Shown piece by piece: positions 1-8,835 of a stretch of DNA of 64,000 nt. Each line of letters opens with the position of its first letter. Position 1 is the stretch's first letter. The notes beneath the pieces are model-generated. The model searched no databases and had not been told where the DNA came from. It was given only the letters and a program-made list of their open reading frames with translations. The position numbers were made by a program, and so were the translations under genes. Source of the DNA: Sulfitobacter sp. HGT1 (GTDB lineage: Bacteria > Pseudomonadota > Alphaproteobacteria > Rhodobacterales > Rhodobacteraceae); NCBI RefSeq assembly GCF_013282155.1, contig NZ_BLWI01000001.1:310001-374000 (forward strand), read 5' to 3'.

Positions 1-916
1 GATCGAGGTCGAACGCGGCGTGATCCTGCAAGAGATCGGTCAGGCGCTTGATACACCGGATGATGTGATTTTTGACTGGTTGCAGGAAGAGGCGTATCCA
101 AACCAGCCGCTGGGCCGCACCATTCTGGGCCCCCATGAACGCGTTTCCAACTTTACCCGCGAAGACCTGTCGGGCTTTATCGCGCAGCATTACGGCCCTG
201 AACAGATGATCCTGTCAGCGGCAGGGGCGGTGGATCACGACGAAATCGTACGGCTGGCGGAAAAGCTGTTCGGTGACATGCCACAAAAGCCGTTGTTCGA
301 TGTGGATGCGGCAAAATTTTCGGGGGGTGAAATCCGCCAGATCAAACCGCTTGAGCAAGCCCATTTCGCGCTTGGCTTTGAATCCCCCGGCTACCGCGCC
401 GATGATATCTATGTCGCACAAATTTACGCCTCCGCGCTTGGGGGCGGTATGTCGAGCCGCCTGTTTCAGGAAATCCGCGAAAACCGCGGGCTGTGCTATA
501 CGATCTTTGCTCAGGCGGGGGCCTATGCCGACACCGGCATGATGACGATCTATGCGGGCACCAGCGGCGAACAGCTGCCTGAACTGGCCGGCATCACCAT
601 CGACGAGATGAAGCGCGCGGCATCTGACATGTCACCCGCCGAGGTCGCCCGCGCACGGGCGCAGATGAAAGCCGGATTGTTGATGGGGCTGGAAAGCCCG
701 TCGAACCGTGCCGAACGGCTGGCGCGTCTTATCCAGATTTGGGACCGTATCCCGCCGCTGGAAGAAACGATCGCGCAGATTGATGCCGTGACCACAGGCG
801 ATGTGCGCGATTTTGCCCAGACAATGGCGGCCACCGCACCGGCAGCCTTGGCCCTATATGGCCCGGTCGACGCCGCACCAACCCTCGAAGCCCTGCAAGA
901 GCGTCGCGCCGCCTGA
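1..916 (+). CDS. M16 family zinc peptidase, 5'-truncated
   Basis: This is the C-terminal three quarters of an M16 (pitrilysin / mitochondrial processing peptidase-like) protease. The frame is open from base 2, so the gene begins before the window. The GTG at base 20 is an internal valine of the conserved stretch ERGVILQEI, not a start. The first metal motif (HxxEH in this family) would lie upstream and cannot be checked. The visible part has the typical middle region (GGGMSSRLFQEIRENRGLCY) and a C-terminal domain. In Rhodobacteraceae such genes usually encode a processing-peptidase-like protein of about 420 residues. The stop overlaps the start of the next gene (TGATG), so the two are probably cotranscribed. 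Confidence 0.9.
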   Translation, partial: IEVERGVILQEIGQALDTPDDVIFDWLQEEAYPNQPLGRTILGPHERVSNFTREDLSGFIAQHYGPEQMILSAAGAVDHDEIVRLAEKLFGDMPQKPLFDVDAAKFSGGEIRQIKPLEQAHFALGFESPGYRADDIYVAQIYASALGGGMSSRLFQEIRENRGLCYTIFAQAGAYADTGMMTIYAGTSGEQLPELAGITIDEMKRAASDMSPAEVARARAQMKAGLLMGLESPSNRAERLARLIQIWDRIPPLEETIAQIDAVTTGDVRDFAQTMAATAPAALALYGPVDAAPTLEALQERRAA

Positions 917-1500
917 TGATCCTGGTCAGACGGAAACTCGCAATCGAGACGGAGCGGCTCACCTTGCGCGCTCCGATCCATTCGGATTTCCGCGCCTGGG
1001 CCGCATTGCGCGCCGACAGCATCGACTACCTCAGGATGTGGGAACCCTCCTGGGCCAGCGATCATCTCTCGCGCAAGGCCTTCACTAATCGTGTCTATTG
1101 GGCGTCCCGCTCGGTTTCGGGGGGCACGGCGTTGCCGCTGTTCCTGATCCGGCGCAAAGACAATACGCTGATCGGGGCCATCACCCTTGATAACATCCGC
1201 AGAGGGCCGGCGCAGGCTGGAACGCTTGGCTATTGGACTGGCGAAAGCTTTGCCCGCCGTGGCTATATGCGCGAGGCGATCGAGGCGACAGTGCACCACG
1301 CGTTCACGCGGCTGGACCTAAGCCGGATCGAAGCGGCCTGCCTGCCGGAAAACGCCGCCTCTCGCGGGTTGTTGGAAAAGACCGGCTTCAAATACGAAGG
1401 CGTCGCGCAAAGCTATTTGCAGATCGACGGCCGCTGGCGCAATCACGTGCTTTATGCACAGCTGCGCAATGACAGACGTGGCAAAACAGCCGTTGGTTGA
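916..1500 (+). CDS. GNAT N-acetyltransferase, RimJ/RimL type
   Basis: A 194-residue acetyl-CoA-dependent N-acetyltransferase resembling the ribosomal-protein N-terminal acetyltransferases. Seen: an early ETERLTLRAP block typical of RimJ-like proteins, a central strand with GYWTGESFARRGYMREAI that provides the pyrophosphate-binding loop region, and the C-terminal LEKTGFKYEG motif. Its ATG overlaps the stop of the M16 peptidase gene by one base, which supports this start and translational coupling. The true acceptor (ribosomal protein or another amine) cannot be read from sequence. Confidence 0.88.
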   Translation: MILVRRKLAIETERLTLRAPIHSDFRAWAALRADSIDYLRMWEPSWASDHLSRKAFTNRVYWASRSVSGGTALPLFLIRRKDNTLIGAITLDNIRRGPAQAGTLGYWTGESFARRGYMREAIEATVHHAFTRLDLSRIEAACLPENAASRGLLEKTGFKYEGVAQSYLQIDGRWRNHVLYAQLRNDRRGKTAVG

Positions 1501-1542
1501 TTTCGGGCCCACCCCCGCAGAAACCTGATCGGCAAAAAGAAA

Positions 1543-1558
1543 GGGGGCCGAAGCCCCC
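1543..1558 (-). terminator. Rho-independent terminator of gcrA
   Basis: Perfect 6-bp G+C stem (GGGGGC 1543-1548 with GCCCCC 1553-1558) and a 4-base loop. Read on the minus strand it is followed by TTCTTTTTGCC, a U-rich tail, so it fits the end of gcrA better than the end of the plus-strand GNAT gene. Confidence 0.65.
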
Positions 1559-1585
1559 TGATCTCAAACCGATGCGATACGATCT

Positions 1586-2155
1586 TTACCGACGACGATC
1601 GCGACGCGCGCTCATCGGTTGGAACGCGACACCAACATGCGCCTCGCAATAGGGCTTGCCTTGCTGCACGGGCAGACCGCAGAACCAGAAATCATCCGTA
1701 GCAGGGTCACCGACCGGCCATTTGCATGTGCGCTCTGTCAGATCCATCAGGCCGATCTTCTTCGACTTCTTCTCGATCTCGCTGACCTTTGCCAGGGCCT
1801 CGGGGCTGATTTCGTTCGCCGACGGTTGCGGGGGCAGGGGCTGACCCGCCGGAATGATCTTGGCACGTGCAGGCAGGTTCGGCCGGGGCGCGGGGGCGGC
1901 TTCGACTTCTTCCTCTTTCGGTTCGGCCTTCGGCTTGGCAGCAGCCTTTGCGGCGGGCTTTGGCTTTGCCTCTGCCTTAGGGGCAGCGGGGGCCGCGGCA
2001 CCGGTTGTTGTGCGGTTTGACAGGCCAAGACGGTGAACCTTGCCAATCACGGCATTACGGGTGACGCCGCCCAGTTCTTTTGCTATCTGGCTGGCAGATT
2101 GGCCCTCGCCCCACATTTTCTTCAAAATCTCTACGCGGTCATCAGTCCAAGACAT
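1586..2155 (-). CDS. gcrA: GcrA cell-cycle regulator
   Basis: A 189-residue homolog of GcrA, the alphaproteobacterial cell-cycle transcription factor that works with sigma-70 RNA polymerase at methylated GANTC promoters (known for the family). The N-terminal 47 residues begin MSWTDDRVEILKKMWGEG and contain the diagnostic DNA-binding helices with SASQIAKELGGVTRNAVIGK. Residues about 50-110 are a low-complexity Ala/Lys/Pro linker. The C-terminal part keeps the TCKWPVGDP and FCG...YCEAH blocks, with cysteines and a histidine that define the GcrA C-terminal domain. It is single-gene, flanked by its own terminator, and divergent from argD. Confidence 0.95.
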   Translation of the reverse strand: MSWTDDRVEILKKMWGEGQSASQIAKELGGVTRNAVIGKVHRLGLSNRTTTGAAAPAAPKAEAKPKPAAKAAAKPKAEPKEEEVEAAPAPRPNLPARAKIIPAGQPLPPQPSANEISPEALAKVSEIEKKSKKIGLMDLTERTCKWPVGDPATDDFWFCGLPVQQGKPYCEAHVGVAFQPMSARRDRRR

Positions 2156-2582
2156 TTGGCGTCCTTAGCTAAAAAGCGGCCCCATTCCGGACCGCCTTGG
2201 AAAATCTCAAGGCCCTATACTAATCACTGACAGCTTGGGTGCAAGGCGCGAAGCAGCGATTGGGCGGGTTGTCGTACTATTCGGGGCCTTAAAAACACAT
2301 CAAAACTGATCGCTTTGGCATAAACTGACCGCAAACCGCCCGGTGGGGCAAAGTTTGTACTAGGCAAAACGGCACTGTGGCAGTATCCAAACCCCATGAT
2401 CAAAAACGCAGCCCATCTGTCGCGACGACGCCAAAGCTGACCTGGCCTAAGCACCCCTTCTTGGGGTGTGTCTGATCATATGCGGTAATAATCCGCAAAA
2501 ACCCCCTGAAATCCATTGACCCTCTCCGCCTCTCATGGCCTTTTGTGGCTTTGATGCGGCCAACCCCATAAGGATGATCCTG
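2156..2582. promoter_or_regulatory. gcrA-argD divergent intergenic region
   Basis: About 430 bases without a convincing gene between two divergent genes, so it must hold both promoters. No clear -35/-10 pair stood out. A small hairpin is visible (CACCCC 2452-2457 with GGGGTG 2463-2468, 5-base loop), without a U-tract on either side. An in-frame ATG at 2535 upstream of argD lacks a ribosome-binding site and is not taken as a start. Confidence 0.4.
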
Positions 2583-3758
2583 ATGATCCCATCTGTTCTG
2601 CCGACCTATTCTCGCGCCCCCCTCAGCTTTGTCAAAGGCGAAGGCAGCTGGCTGATCGAGGAAGACGGCCGCCGATTTCTGGATCTGGGGGCGGGTATCG
2701 CTGTGAACGCATTGGGCCACGCCCACCCTGCGTTGGTCGCCGCGCTGACAGAACAGGCCGGCAAATTGTGGCATACATCGAATCTCTATCAAATCCCGCA
2801 GCAACAGGCGCTGGCCGACAAACTGGTCGCCCTCAGCTTTGCCGATACGGTGTTCTTCACCAACTCGGGCACGGAATCCTGTGAACTGGCCGTGAAAATG
2901 GCCCGCAAGTATTTCTATGAAAAAGGTCAGCCGGACCGGGTTGATATCATAACCTTCTCCGGTTCCTTCCACGGGCGTTCGTCAGCAGGTATTGCCGCTG
3001 CCGGATCCGAAAAAATGACCAAAGGGTTTGGCCCGTTGCTGCCCGGCTTCGTGCATGTGGAATTTGGCGACCATGACGGGTTGCATGCCGCGATTACCGA
3101 CACCACGGCTGCCATCCTGATTGAACCCGTACAGGGCGAAGGCGGAATCCGCCCGGTCCCCGACCAATGCCTGAAAGGTCTGCGCGATCTGTGTGACGAA
3201 CATGGCATCCTTCTGATCATGGACGAGGTCCAGTGCGGCGTCGGCCGGACGGGCAAGCTGTTTGCCCATGAGTGGTCCGGCATCACCCCTGATATCATGA
3301 TGGTCGCCAAAGGCATCGGCGGGGGCTTTCCCTTGGGCGCTGTTCTGGCGACCGAAGATGCGGCATCAGGCATGACGGCGGGCACCCACGGGTCGACCTA
3401 TGGCGGCAACCCGCTGGGCTGTGCCGTCGGTAATGCCGTGATCGACATCATCGGCGACCCGGCCTTTCTGGCCGAAGTGAACCGCAAAGCCAGCCTGATC
3501 CGCCAAAAGCTCGAAGGCCTTGTGGCCAGCCATCCCGATGTCTTCGAAGCCGTGCGCGGCAGCGGCCTGATGCTCGGCCTCAAATGCAAGGCAATCAACA
3601 GCGATGTGGTCGCGGCGGGTTATCAACACGAAGTCATCACCGTCCCGGCTGGCGACAATGTGATCCGCCTGCTTCCCCCGCTCACCATCACCGATGAAGA
3701 AATCGCCGAAGCGGTCGCACGACTCGACAAAGCTGCAAGCAGCCTCACCCCTGCCTGA
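2583..3758 (+). CDS. argD: Acetylornithine aminotransferase
   Basis: A 391-residue class-III PLP aminotransferase, converting N-acetylglutamate semialdehyde to N-acetylornithine in arginine synthesis; this family also often acts as succinyldiaminopimelate aminotransferase. Seen: [18 protein letters not shown] near the N-terminal third, [12 protein letters not shown], and the PLP lysine in [11 protein letters not shown] at about residue 243. The start at 2583 has AAGGA eight bases upstream and gives the normal family length; longer readings from 2535 or 2574 are less likely. The assignment to ArgD rather than another class-III enzyme rests strongly on argF directly downstream. Confidence 0.92.
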   Translation: MIPSVLPTYSRAPLSFVKGEGSWLIEEDGRRFLDLGAGIAVNALGHAHPALVAALTEQAGKLWHTSNLYQIPQQQALADKLVALSFADTVFFTNSGTESCELAVKMARKYFYEKGQPDRVDIITFSGSFHGRSSAGIAAAGSEKMTKGFGPLLPGFVHVEFGDHDGLHAAITDTTAAILIEPVQGEGGIRPVPDQCLKGLRDLCDEHGILLIMDEVQCGVGRTGKLFAHEWSGITPDIMMVAKGIGGGFPLGAVLATEDAASGMTAGTHGSTYGGNPLGCAVGNAVIDIIGDPAFLAEVNRKASLIRQKLEGLVASHPDVFEAVRGSGLMLGLKCKAINSDVVAAGYQHEVITVPAGDNVIRLLPPLTITDEEIAEAVARLDKAASSLTPA

Positions 3759-3760
3759 TC

Positions 3761-3810
3761 TTCATTTTGCAGAATAAACTCCGGGGGGCTCGGGGGGCTG
3801 GCCCCCCGTC
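3761..3810. repeat. Intergenic palindromic repeat between argD and argF
   Basis: Begins with TTCATTTTGCAGAATAAACT, a close relative of the copies at 49016 and 62639, followed by a G-run/C-run hairpin (GGGGGGCTGGCCCCCC core). It lies in the 74-base gap of the argD-argF pair. It could act as an attenuating terminator or mRNA-stabilising stem; function is not shown by sequence. Confidence 0.6.
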
Positions 3811-3832
3811 CTTTCAAACAGAAGAATTACCT

Positions 3833-4738
3833 ATGAAACATTTTCTCGACATCAATCAAACCGATCCCGCCGATCTGCGCGGCATCATCGACAATGCCGC
3901 CGCAATGAAGGCGCAGCGCAACGGCCGCCCGCGCGGCGCGCCTGATGATGACCAGCCGCTAAAAGACCACATGGTCGCGCTGATTTTCGAAAAACCATCA
4001 ACCCGCACCCGCGTCAGTTTTGATGTGGGCGTGCGCCAGATGGGCGGGCAAACCATGGTGCTGTCGGGTGCCGACATGCAACTGGGCCACGGTGAAACCA
4101 TCGCCGACACCGCCCGCGTCCTGTCGCGCTATGTCGATCTGATCATGATCCGCACATTCGAGGAAGCAACCCTTCTCGAGATGGCGGAATACGCCTCGGT
4201 TCCGGTGATCAACGGGCTGACAAACCGCACCCATCCTTGCCAGATCATGGCTGATATCATGACCTTCGAAGAACACAGCGGCCCGATCAAAGGCAAGAAA
4301 GTCGTGTGGTCCGGTGACGGCAACAACGTCTTTGCCAGCTTTGCCCATGCGGCCAAGAGCTTTGACTTCGATCTGGTTTTCACCGGTCCGCCCACCCTTG
4401 ATCCCGAAGCCGCCTTGAATGGTCTCTACACAATCGAGCGCGACCCGAACAAAGCCGTCGAGGGTGCCGATCTGGTGGTGACCGATACATGGGTCTCCAT
4501 GCATGATCCGCAATCCGCACGCGAACGCCGCCACAACCAGCTGCGCGGCTATCAGGTCAATGATGCGCTGATGAACAAGGCAAAGCCCGACGCATTGTTC
4601 ATGCACTGTCTGCCTGCGCACCGCGATGACGAGGTCACAAGCTCGGTCATGGATGGCCCGCGGTCGGTGATTTTCGACGAGGCCGAAAACCGGCTGCACG
4701 CGCAAAAGTCGATCATGCGCTGGTGTCTGGGCAAGTGA
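3833..4738 (+). CDS. argF: Ornithine carbamoyltransferase
   Basis: A 301-residue enzyme joining ornithine and carbamoyl phosphate to citrulline. Seen: carbamoyl-phosphate motif [14 protein letters not shown] near residue 55, [15 protein letters not shown] near residue 125, the ornithine-side DTWVSMHD region, and the catalytic [11 protein letters not shown] near residue 258. The chosen ATG at 3833 gives the N-terminus [12 protein letters not shown] usual for alphaproteobacterial ArgF; the frame extends upstream to 3767 but that stretch is the intergenic repeat. It forms a pair with argD and overlaps the next gene. Confidence 0.95.
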   Translation: MKHFLDINQTDPADLRGIIDNAAAMKAQRNGRPRGAPDDDQPLKDHMVALIFEKPSTRTRVSFDVGVRQMGGQTMVLSGADMQLGHGETIADTARVLSRYVDLIMIRTFEEATLLEMAEYASVPVINGLTNRTHPCQIMADIMTFEEHSGPIKGKKVVWSGDGNNVFASFAHAAKSFDFDLVFTGPPTLDPEAALNGLYTIERDPNKAVEGADLVVTDTWVSMHDPQSARERRHNQLRGYQVNDALMNKAKPDALFMHCLPAHRDDEVTSSVMDGPRSVIFDEAENRLHAQKSIMRWCLGK

Positions 4739-5730
4739 CCGGCAAGCAGCCCGTCGTCGTTGCAGGTGCAGGGGCGATAGGCTGCTTTGTGGGCGGGCTT
4801 TTGGCGGCGCGCGGGCATGATGTGACGCTGCTCGCCCGCGCCCGCGTCATTGACCAGATCAACGAACATGGCCTGCAGCTGACCGATTTCGGCGGGATGG
4901 ATCGCCGTATTCCAGCACAAGACCTGACGCTGACAGATAATCCAGCCTGCCTGAAACAGGCGGCGATTGTACTCGTGACGGTCAAGACATCAGACACAGC
5001 CGCGATAGCGCGGGAAATCCGTAAAAACACCCCCCGGAATACGGTTGTGATCAGCCTGCAAAACGGGATGGAGGCGGCACAAACCCTGCGGGATATTTTG
5101 CCGGGTCACGATGTGCGCGCGGGCATGGTGCCTTTCAACGTGGTACCCGTTGGCCCCGCGGCCTATCACCGGTCCACCAGCGGTGACATCGTGATCGAAG
5201 CGGGCCAGAAACCCCTTGCCGACCTCTTGTCGCAACCGGATCTGGTGTTTGTGGACAGCGGTGATATTGCAGCCGTCCAATGGGGCAAGCTGCTGATCAA
5301 CTTGAACAATGCGTTGAATGCCTTGTCGGGAGTGACGCTTCAGGCGCAACTGCTCAGCCGCCCTTGGCGCGGCCTGATGGCAGCACAGATGACCGAGGCA
5401 TTGAAGGTGCTAAAGGCGCATGGCATCCGGCCACAATCCACGACGCCTTTGCCATCAGAGTTGATCCCTTGGGTGCTGCGCCTACCTACGCCGATCTTCC
5501 AACGGATCGCCGCCAAGATGTTGACCATCGACCCGACGGCGCGCACCTCGATGTCCTATGATCTTGAGGCAGGAAAACCGACAGAGATTGACGCCCTGCA
5601 AGGGCTGATCATCACGATGGGTGCGGAAAAGTCGGTGCCCACACCGTTGTGCGCCCGCGTTCTGCACCACGTTAACCAAGCCCAAGCCGCAGGGCAGGGG
5701 CTGCCCTGTCTATCCCCGACTGATATTTGA
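4735..5730 (+). CDS. 2-dehydropantoate 2-reductase family protein
   Basis: About 331 residues of the ApbA/PanE family, which reduces ketopantoate with NADPH in pantothenate synthesis. The dinucleotide loop [20 protein letters not shown] stands at the N-terminus, and the helical C-terminal half carries the catalytic-lysine region [17 protein letters not shown]. The start is ambiguous: GTG 4735 gives a 4-base GTGA overlap with argF, while GTG 4723 adds four residues. The last residues and the stop fall inside a repeat element (about 5695-5735). Many genomes carry several PanE paralogues, so the substrate is not certain. Confidence 0.82.
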   Translation: MTGKQPVVVAGAGAIGCFVGGLLAARGHDVTLLARARVIDQINEHGLQLTDFGGMDRRIPAQDLTLTDNPACLKQAAIVLVTVKTSDTAAIAREIRKNTPRNTVVISLQNGMEAAQTLRDILPGHDVRAGMVPFNVVPVGPAAYHRSTSGDIVIEAGQKPLADLLSQPDLVFVDSGDIAAVQWGKLLINLNNALNALSGVTLQAQLLSRPWRGLMAAQMTEALKVLKAHGIRPQSTTPLPSELIPWVLRLPTPIFQRIAAKMLTIDPTARTSMSYDLEAGKPTEIDALQGLIITMGAEKSVPTPLCARVLHHVNQAQAAGQGLPCLSPTDI

Positions 5731-5735
5731 AGGGG
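5695..5735. repeat. Rhodobacteraceae palindromic repeat, copy 1
   Basis: GCAGGGGCTGCCCTG hairpin followed by TATCCCCGACTGATATTTGA. The tail matches the CCCCGAGGATATTTGAAAG tail of the copies at 11759 and 59121. It overlaps the 3' end of the preceding coding sequence and supplies its last codons. Confidence 0.6.
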
Positions 5736-5759
5736 CAAGCGGCTTGGGGGATGATCAAT

Positions 5760-7241
5760 TTAGGTAACGATCGAGGTCAGCAAGACAAAGATCAGCGCTG
5801 ACATGGTTGCCGCTGCGGGAACGGTAATCACCCAGGCAGCGATGATGGTCATGAAATGCGACCGCCGGACCAGCTTGCGGCGGCGGCGTTCCTCGACGGC
5901 GATCCGTTTGACGTTACCAACGGTAGCATCAGGTTTGCGCAACCGGCGTTCCATGTGCCATTCGCGGTAAAAGCCCACACCGAACACGCCACCAACGGCG
6001 ATATGGGTGGAACTGACCGGCAGCCCCAGCCACGACGCCACAATCACCGTGATCGCCGCTGACAAGGCCACACAATAGGCGCGCATCGGGTTCAGCTTGG
6101 TAATCTGGCTGCCGACCATGCGGATCAGTTTTGGCCCGAACAGGAACAACCCGAACGAGATACCAAAGGCACCGATCACCATGACCCAGGTGGGAATTGA
6201 TACTTTGGCCTCGAAGCCGCCAAATTCAGAGGCGTGCACAATCGCGGCCAAGGGGCCAACCGCATTGGCCACGTCGTTGGCCCCGTGGGCAAAACTCAGC
6301 AAACCTGCCGAAAACACCAGCGGCAGACCAAACAGAACCTTGACCGATTTGTTGCGGTTTTCCAGCCCTTCGGAGGCGCGGAAAATGGCCGGGCGCGACA
6401 CAGCGTAGGAGATAAGCCCCAGAACCAGCCCGATGAACAGGGCCATGCCCATATCGATGTGAACGATCTTTTTCAGACCCTTCAGCGCCAGATAGGTGGC
6501 GAAAACGCCAGCCATGACGCCGATCAGAATGGGGACCCACCGGCGCGAGGCGGCGATCTTGTCTTCCTGGTACAGGATTTTAGCTTTGATCAGCGCCAGA
6601 AAACCGGCGGCGACAACACCGCCCAAGACGGGAGAGATAACCCAGCTTGCGGCAATCATGCTCATGGATGACCAGTTGACGGCCGTAAGGCCGGCGGCCG
6701 CGATGCCCGCCCCCAAAACGCCACCGACGACCGAATGGGTCGTGGACACGGGCGCGCCGACCCATGTGGCCAGGTTGACCCATAGCGCAGAAGAAATCAG
6801 CGCGGCCATCATGGCCCAGATAAACACCTGCGAATCCGCAACCGAATTGGGGTCAATGATCCCCTTTGAGATGGTCGATACAACATCGCCCCCGGCCAGC
6901 AAGGCACCCGCGCTTTCGCAGATCGCCGCGATCAGGATCGCGCCGCCCATGCTCAGCGCTTTGGCCCCCACAGCAGGGCCCATATTGTTGGCAACGTCAT
7001 TGGCCCCGATGTTGACCGCCATATAGGCACCAAAGGCCGCAGCGGCGATCACCACATAGTTGGAGGAGGAATAGCCAAGGAAAATCCCAGCAGAGAGCGC
7101 AGCAAGCACAATGAATGCCAGCGCTATCCCGAAACCGACCATCGGGCGTGCGGCATAGGTCGCGGCCTGTTCAACACGGGAAATGCGGTGCAAATCGGTG
7201 TCTAGGGTCTTCCACTGCTGGCCTTTGGGGGCGTCACTCAT
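5760..7241 (-). CDS. Inorganic phosphate transporter, Pit/PHO4 family
   Basis: A 493-residue integral membrane protein of the Pit (PiT) family, low-affinity phosphate (metal-phosphate)/H+ symport. Both inverted-repeat signatures are present: GANDVANNMGPAVGAKALS in the first half and HGANDVANAVGPLAA in the second. The rest is a series of about 10-12 hydrophobic segments with a charged loop near KAKILYQEDKIAASRR and a long cytoplasmic-looking RRLRKPDATVGNVKR region. It is a single gene here, with no adjacent phoU-like gene in the window. Confidence 0.92.
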   Translation of the reverse strand: MSDAPKGQQWKTLDTDLHRISRVEQAATYAARPMVGFGIALAFIVLAALSAGIFLGYSSSNYVVIAAAAFGAYMAVNIGANDVANNMGPAVGAKALSMGGAILIAAICESAGALLAGGDVVSTISKGIIDPNSVADSQVFIWAMMAALISSALWVNLATWVGAPVSTTHSVVGGVLGAGIAAAGLTAVNWSSMSMIAASWVISPVLGGVVAAGFLALIKAKILYQEDKIAASRRWVPILIGVMAGVFATYLALKGLKKIVHIDMGMALFIGLVLGLISYAVSRPAIFRASEGLENRNKSVKVLFGLPLVFSAGLLSFAHGANDVANAVGPLAAIVHASEFGGFEAKVSIPTWVMVIGAFGISFGLFLFGPKLIRMVGSQITKLNPMRAYCVALSAAITVIVASWLGLPVSSTHIAVGGVFGVGFYREWHMERRLRKPDATVGNVKRIAVEERRRRKLVRRSHFMTIIAAWVITVPAAATMSALIFVLLTSIVT

Positions 7242-7335
7242 AGCTGCTCCAATCGTGATAATTGGCGCGTCCTGCCAGAAACGCGGCAGCTATACAAGTC
7301 AGACCGGAAAAACCGGACCGCTATCGGGGTGCAGT

Positions 7336-7794
7336 TTATAGCGACCGCAGAATTTCTTGGAGGTCGGGTTCGTCCACCAACTCGGCAGCTTCGGCGGGTG
7401 CGAACCATTTACGTTTGCGTTCATTCACCTCTGGGTACTCGTCCTCGAGGTTGCGCACACGCGTCAGATACACCTGCGCATTCACAGGCGTGGTCAGCCC
7501 GTGGTCCAGACGCTTGTTATAGTCGTAATACCCCATCGGTGCGCTCTCGATGTCGGCTTTTGAAACGCCGGCTTCTTCCCATGCTTCTTGCAAGGCGGCC
7601 TCGGCACCGTCCAGCCCGTCTACGGGCCAGCCTTTCGGCACGATCCACCGTCCGGTGTCGCGGCTCGTGATCAGCAACACCTGTTTTCCCTTGGGGGTTT
7701 CGCGATAGCATAGGGCGGCAACCTGCAGCCGTTTCGGCCGTTGCCACATAGGAAGGAACATGTCGCTCCACGCGCGTTTAAATACGTGCATCAT
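7336..7794 (-). CDS. Nudix hydrolase
   Basis: A 152-residue Nudix protein, likely hydrolysing a nucleoside or inositol diphosphate linked to another moiety. The Nudix box is visible as a sequence ending AALQEAWEEAGV, preceded by KGWPVDGLDG. The usual Arg of REUxEExGU is Gln here, whereas the catalytic glutamates EE are kept. The GWP lead-in resembles diphosphoinositol-polyphosphate/Ap6A hydrolases, so that subfamily is the best guess. The C-terminus is charged and contains RKRKWFAPAEAAEL. Confidence 0.85.
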   Translation of the reverse strand: MMHVFKRAWSDMFLPMWQRPKRLQVAALCYRETPKGKQVLLITSRDTGRWIVPKGWPVDGLDGAEAALQEAWEEAGVSKADIESAPMGYYDYNKRLDHGLTTPVNAQVYLTRVRNLEDEYPEVNERKRKWFAPAEAAELVDEPDLQEILRSL

Positions 7795-8017
7795 CTTGGA
7801 TCACCTGCCAAATAGGTCTGTTTTTTGATTTTATGCGTAATCAGTAAACGATTTTACAAAAGAAATCAATTCCATAGCCGAAAGGCCCCCACGGGCTGGT
7901 CAAGCCGGTCGGTGCTTGTGGCCATAAAACCATGTCTTTGACAAACTACATAAGCAGGGTCAGCCGCAAAACCAACCCTGACAAAACCGCTTTTGGGTCG
8001 GGGGCAACCGCAAAAAG
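7795..8017. other. Intergenic region, Nudix gene to truA
   Basis: About 220 A+T-richer bases upstream of the Nudix gene and downstream of truA (both minus strand). It must hold the Nudix promoter. A GTCAGGGTTGG/AACCCTGAC-like inverted pair is visible near 7955-7983 and could end another transcript. No gene seen. Confidence 0.35.
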
Positions 8018-8788
8018 CTAGCCCGCGAAGGGATCAACCGGATAGCCGACATGGGACAGGTACAACCCATGCGGCGGCGACACGGGGCCGCAGGCCTGAC
8101 GGTCGCGCGCCTCAAGCATCGTTTTCACATCATCGGGGCGAAACGACCCTGCGCCGACCCGTTCCAGTGTGCCGACGAAACTGCGCACCTGATTGTGCAG
8201 AAACGACCGCGCACGCACATCGAAATGCAGCTCTGGCCCGCCAAGGGTATCGACCCATGTCATGTCCAGCCGGTCAACGGTTTTGATTGGGGTCATTGAC
8301 TGGCAGATCGTTGACCGGAATGTCGTGAAATCATGCTTGCCCAGCAAATGGCTGGCACCTTCGCGCATGGCATCCAGATCCAGTGGTTTCTTGACGTTCC
8401 AGACCAACCCCGCCTGATGGGTCACAGGGGCCCGCCGCACGAGGATGCGGAAAAGATAGCGCCGTTCCTGTGCGGAAAAACGGGCGTGAAACGTCTCGTC
8501 GACCTGTACGCAATCCACGATCGCCACCGGATGCGGCTTCATGTGATAGTTCAACGCTTCGGACAGCCGGAAGGGCGTCCACTCGCGCGCCATCTCGCAA
8601 TGGGCGACCTGCGCCATCGCGTGAACGCCTGCGTCCGTGCGCCCGGCGGCTGCGATATTGTGGTCGCGCGGTTCGATTTTGGCCAGCGCAGCCTCGATCA
8701 CGCCCTGAACCGAGGGCACATCATTCTGACGTTGCCAGCCGTGAAACGGGCCGCCGTGGTATTCGATTTTCAGGGCATAGCGATACAT
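8018..8788 (-). CDS. truA: tRNA pseudouridine(38-40) synthase
   Basis: A 256-residue TruA, making pseudouridine at positions 38-40 of the tRNA anticodon arm. The N-terminus [20 protein letters not shown] is diagnostic, and the catalytic aspartate lies in [15 protein letters not shown] near residue 52. The central [10 protein letters not shown] and C-terminal [17 protein letters not shown] blocks are also typical. Length is normal. It is divergent from the YcjX-like gene starting about 50 bases away. Confidence 0.95.
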   Translation of the reverse strand: MYRYALKIEYHGGPFHGWQRQNDVPSVQGVIEAALAKIEPRDHNIAAAGRTDAGVHAMAQVAHCEMAREWTPFRLSEALNYHMKPHPVAIVDCVQVDETFHARFSAQERRYLFRILVRRAPVTHQAGLVWNVKKPLDLDAMREGASHLLGKHDFTTFRSTICQSMTPIKTVDRLDMTWVDTLGGPELHFDVRARSFLHNQVRSFVGTLERVGAGSFRPDDVKTMLEARDRQACGPVSPPHGLYLSHVGYPVDPFAG

Positions 8789-8835
8789 GGCGCGGGCTTA
8801 GCGCGGGCGGTGGCTTCTGGCAATCCCTGCACCCC

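Noticed and set aside
2452-2468. Hairpin before argD as arginine attenuator
   Set aside because: Stem of only six pairs, no U-tract, no leader peptide with arginine codons seen.
8470-8835. N-terminal extension of the YcjX-like protein
   Set aside because: The extension is antisense to truA and Arg/Pro-rich; the protein family begins near 8836.
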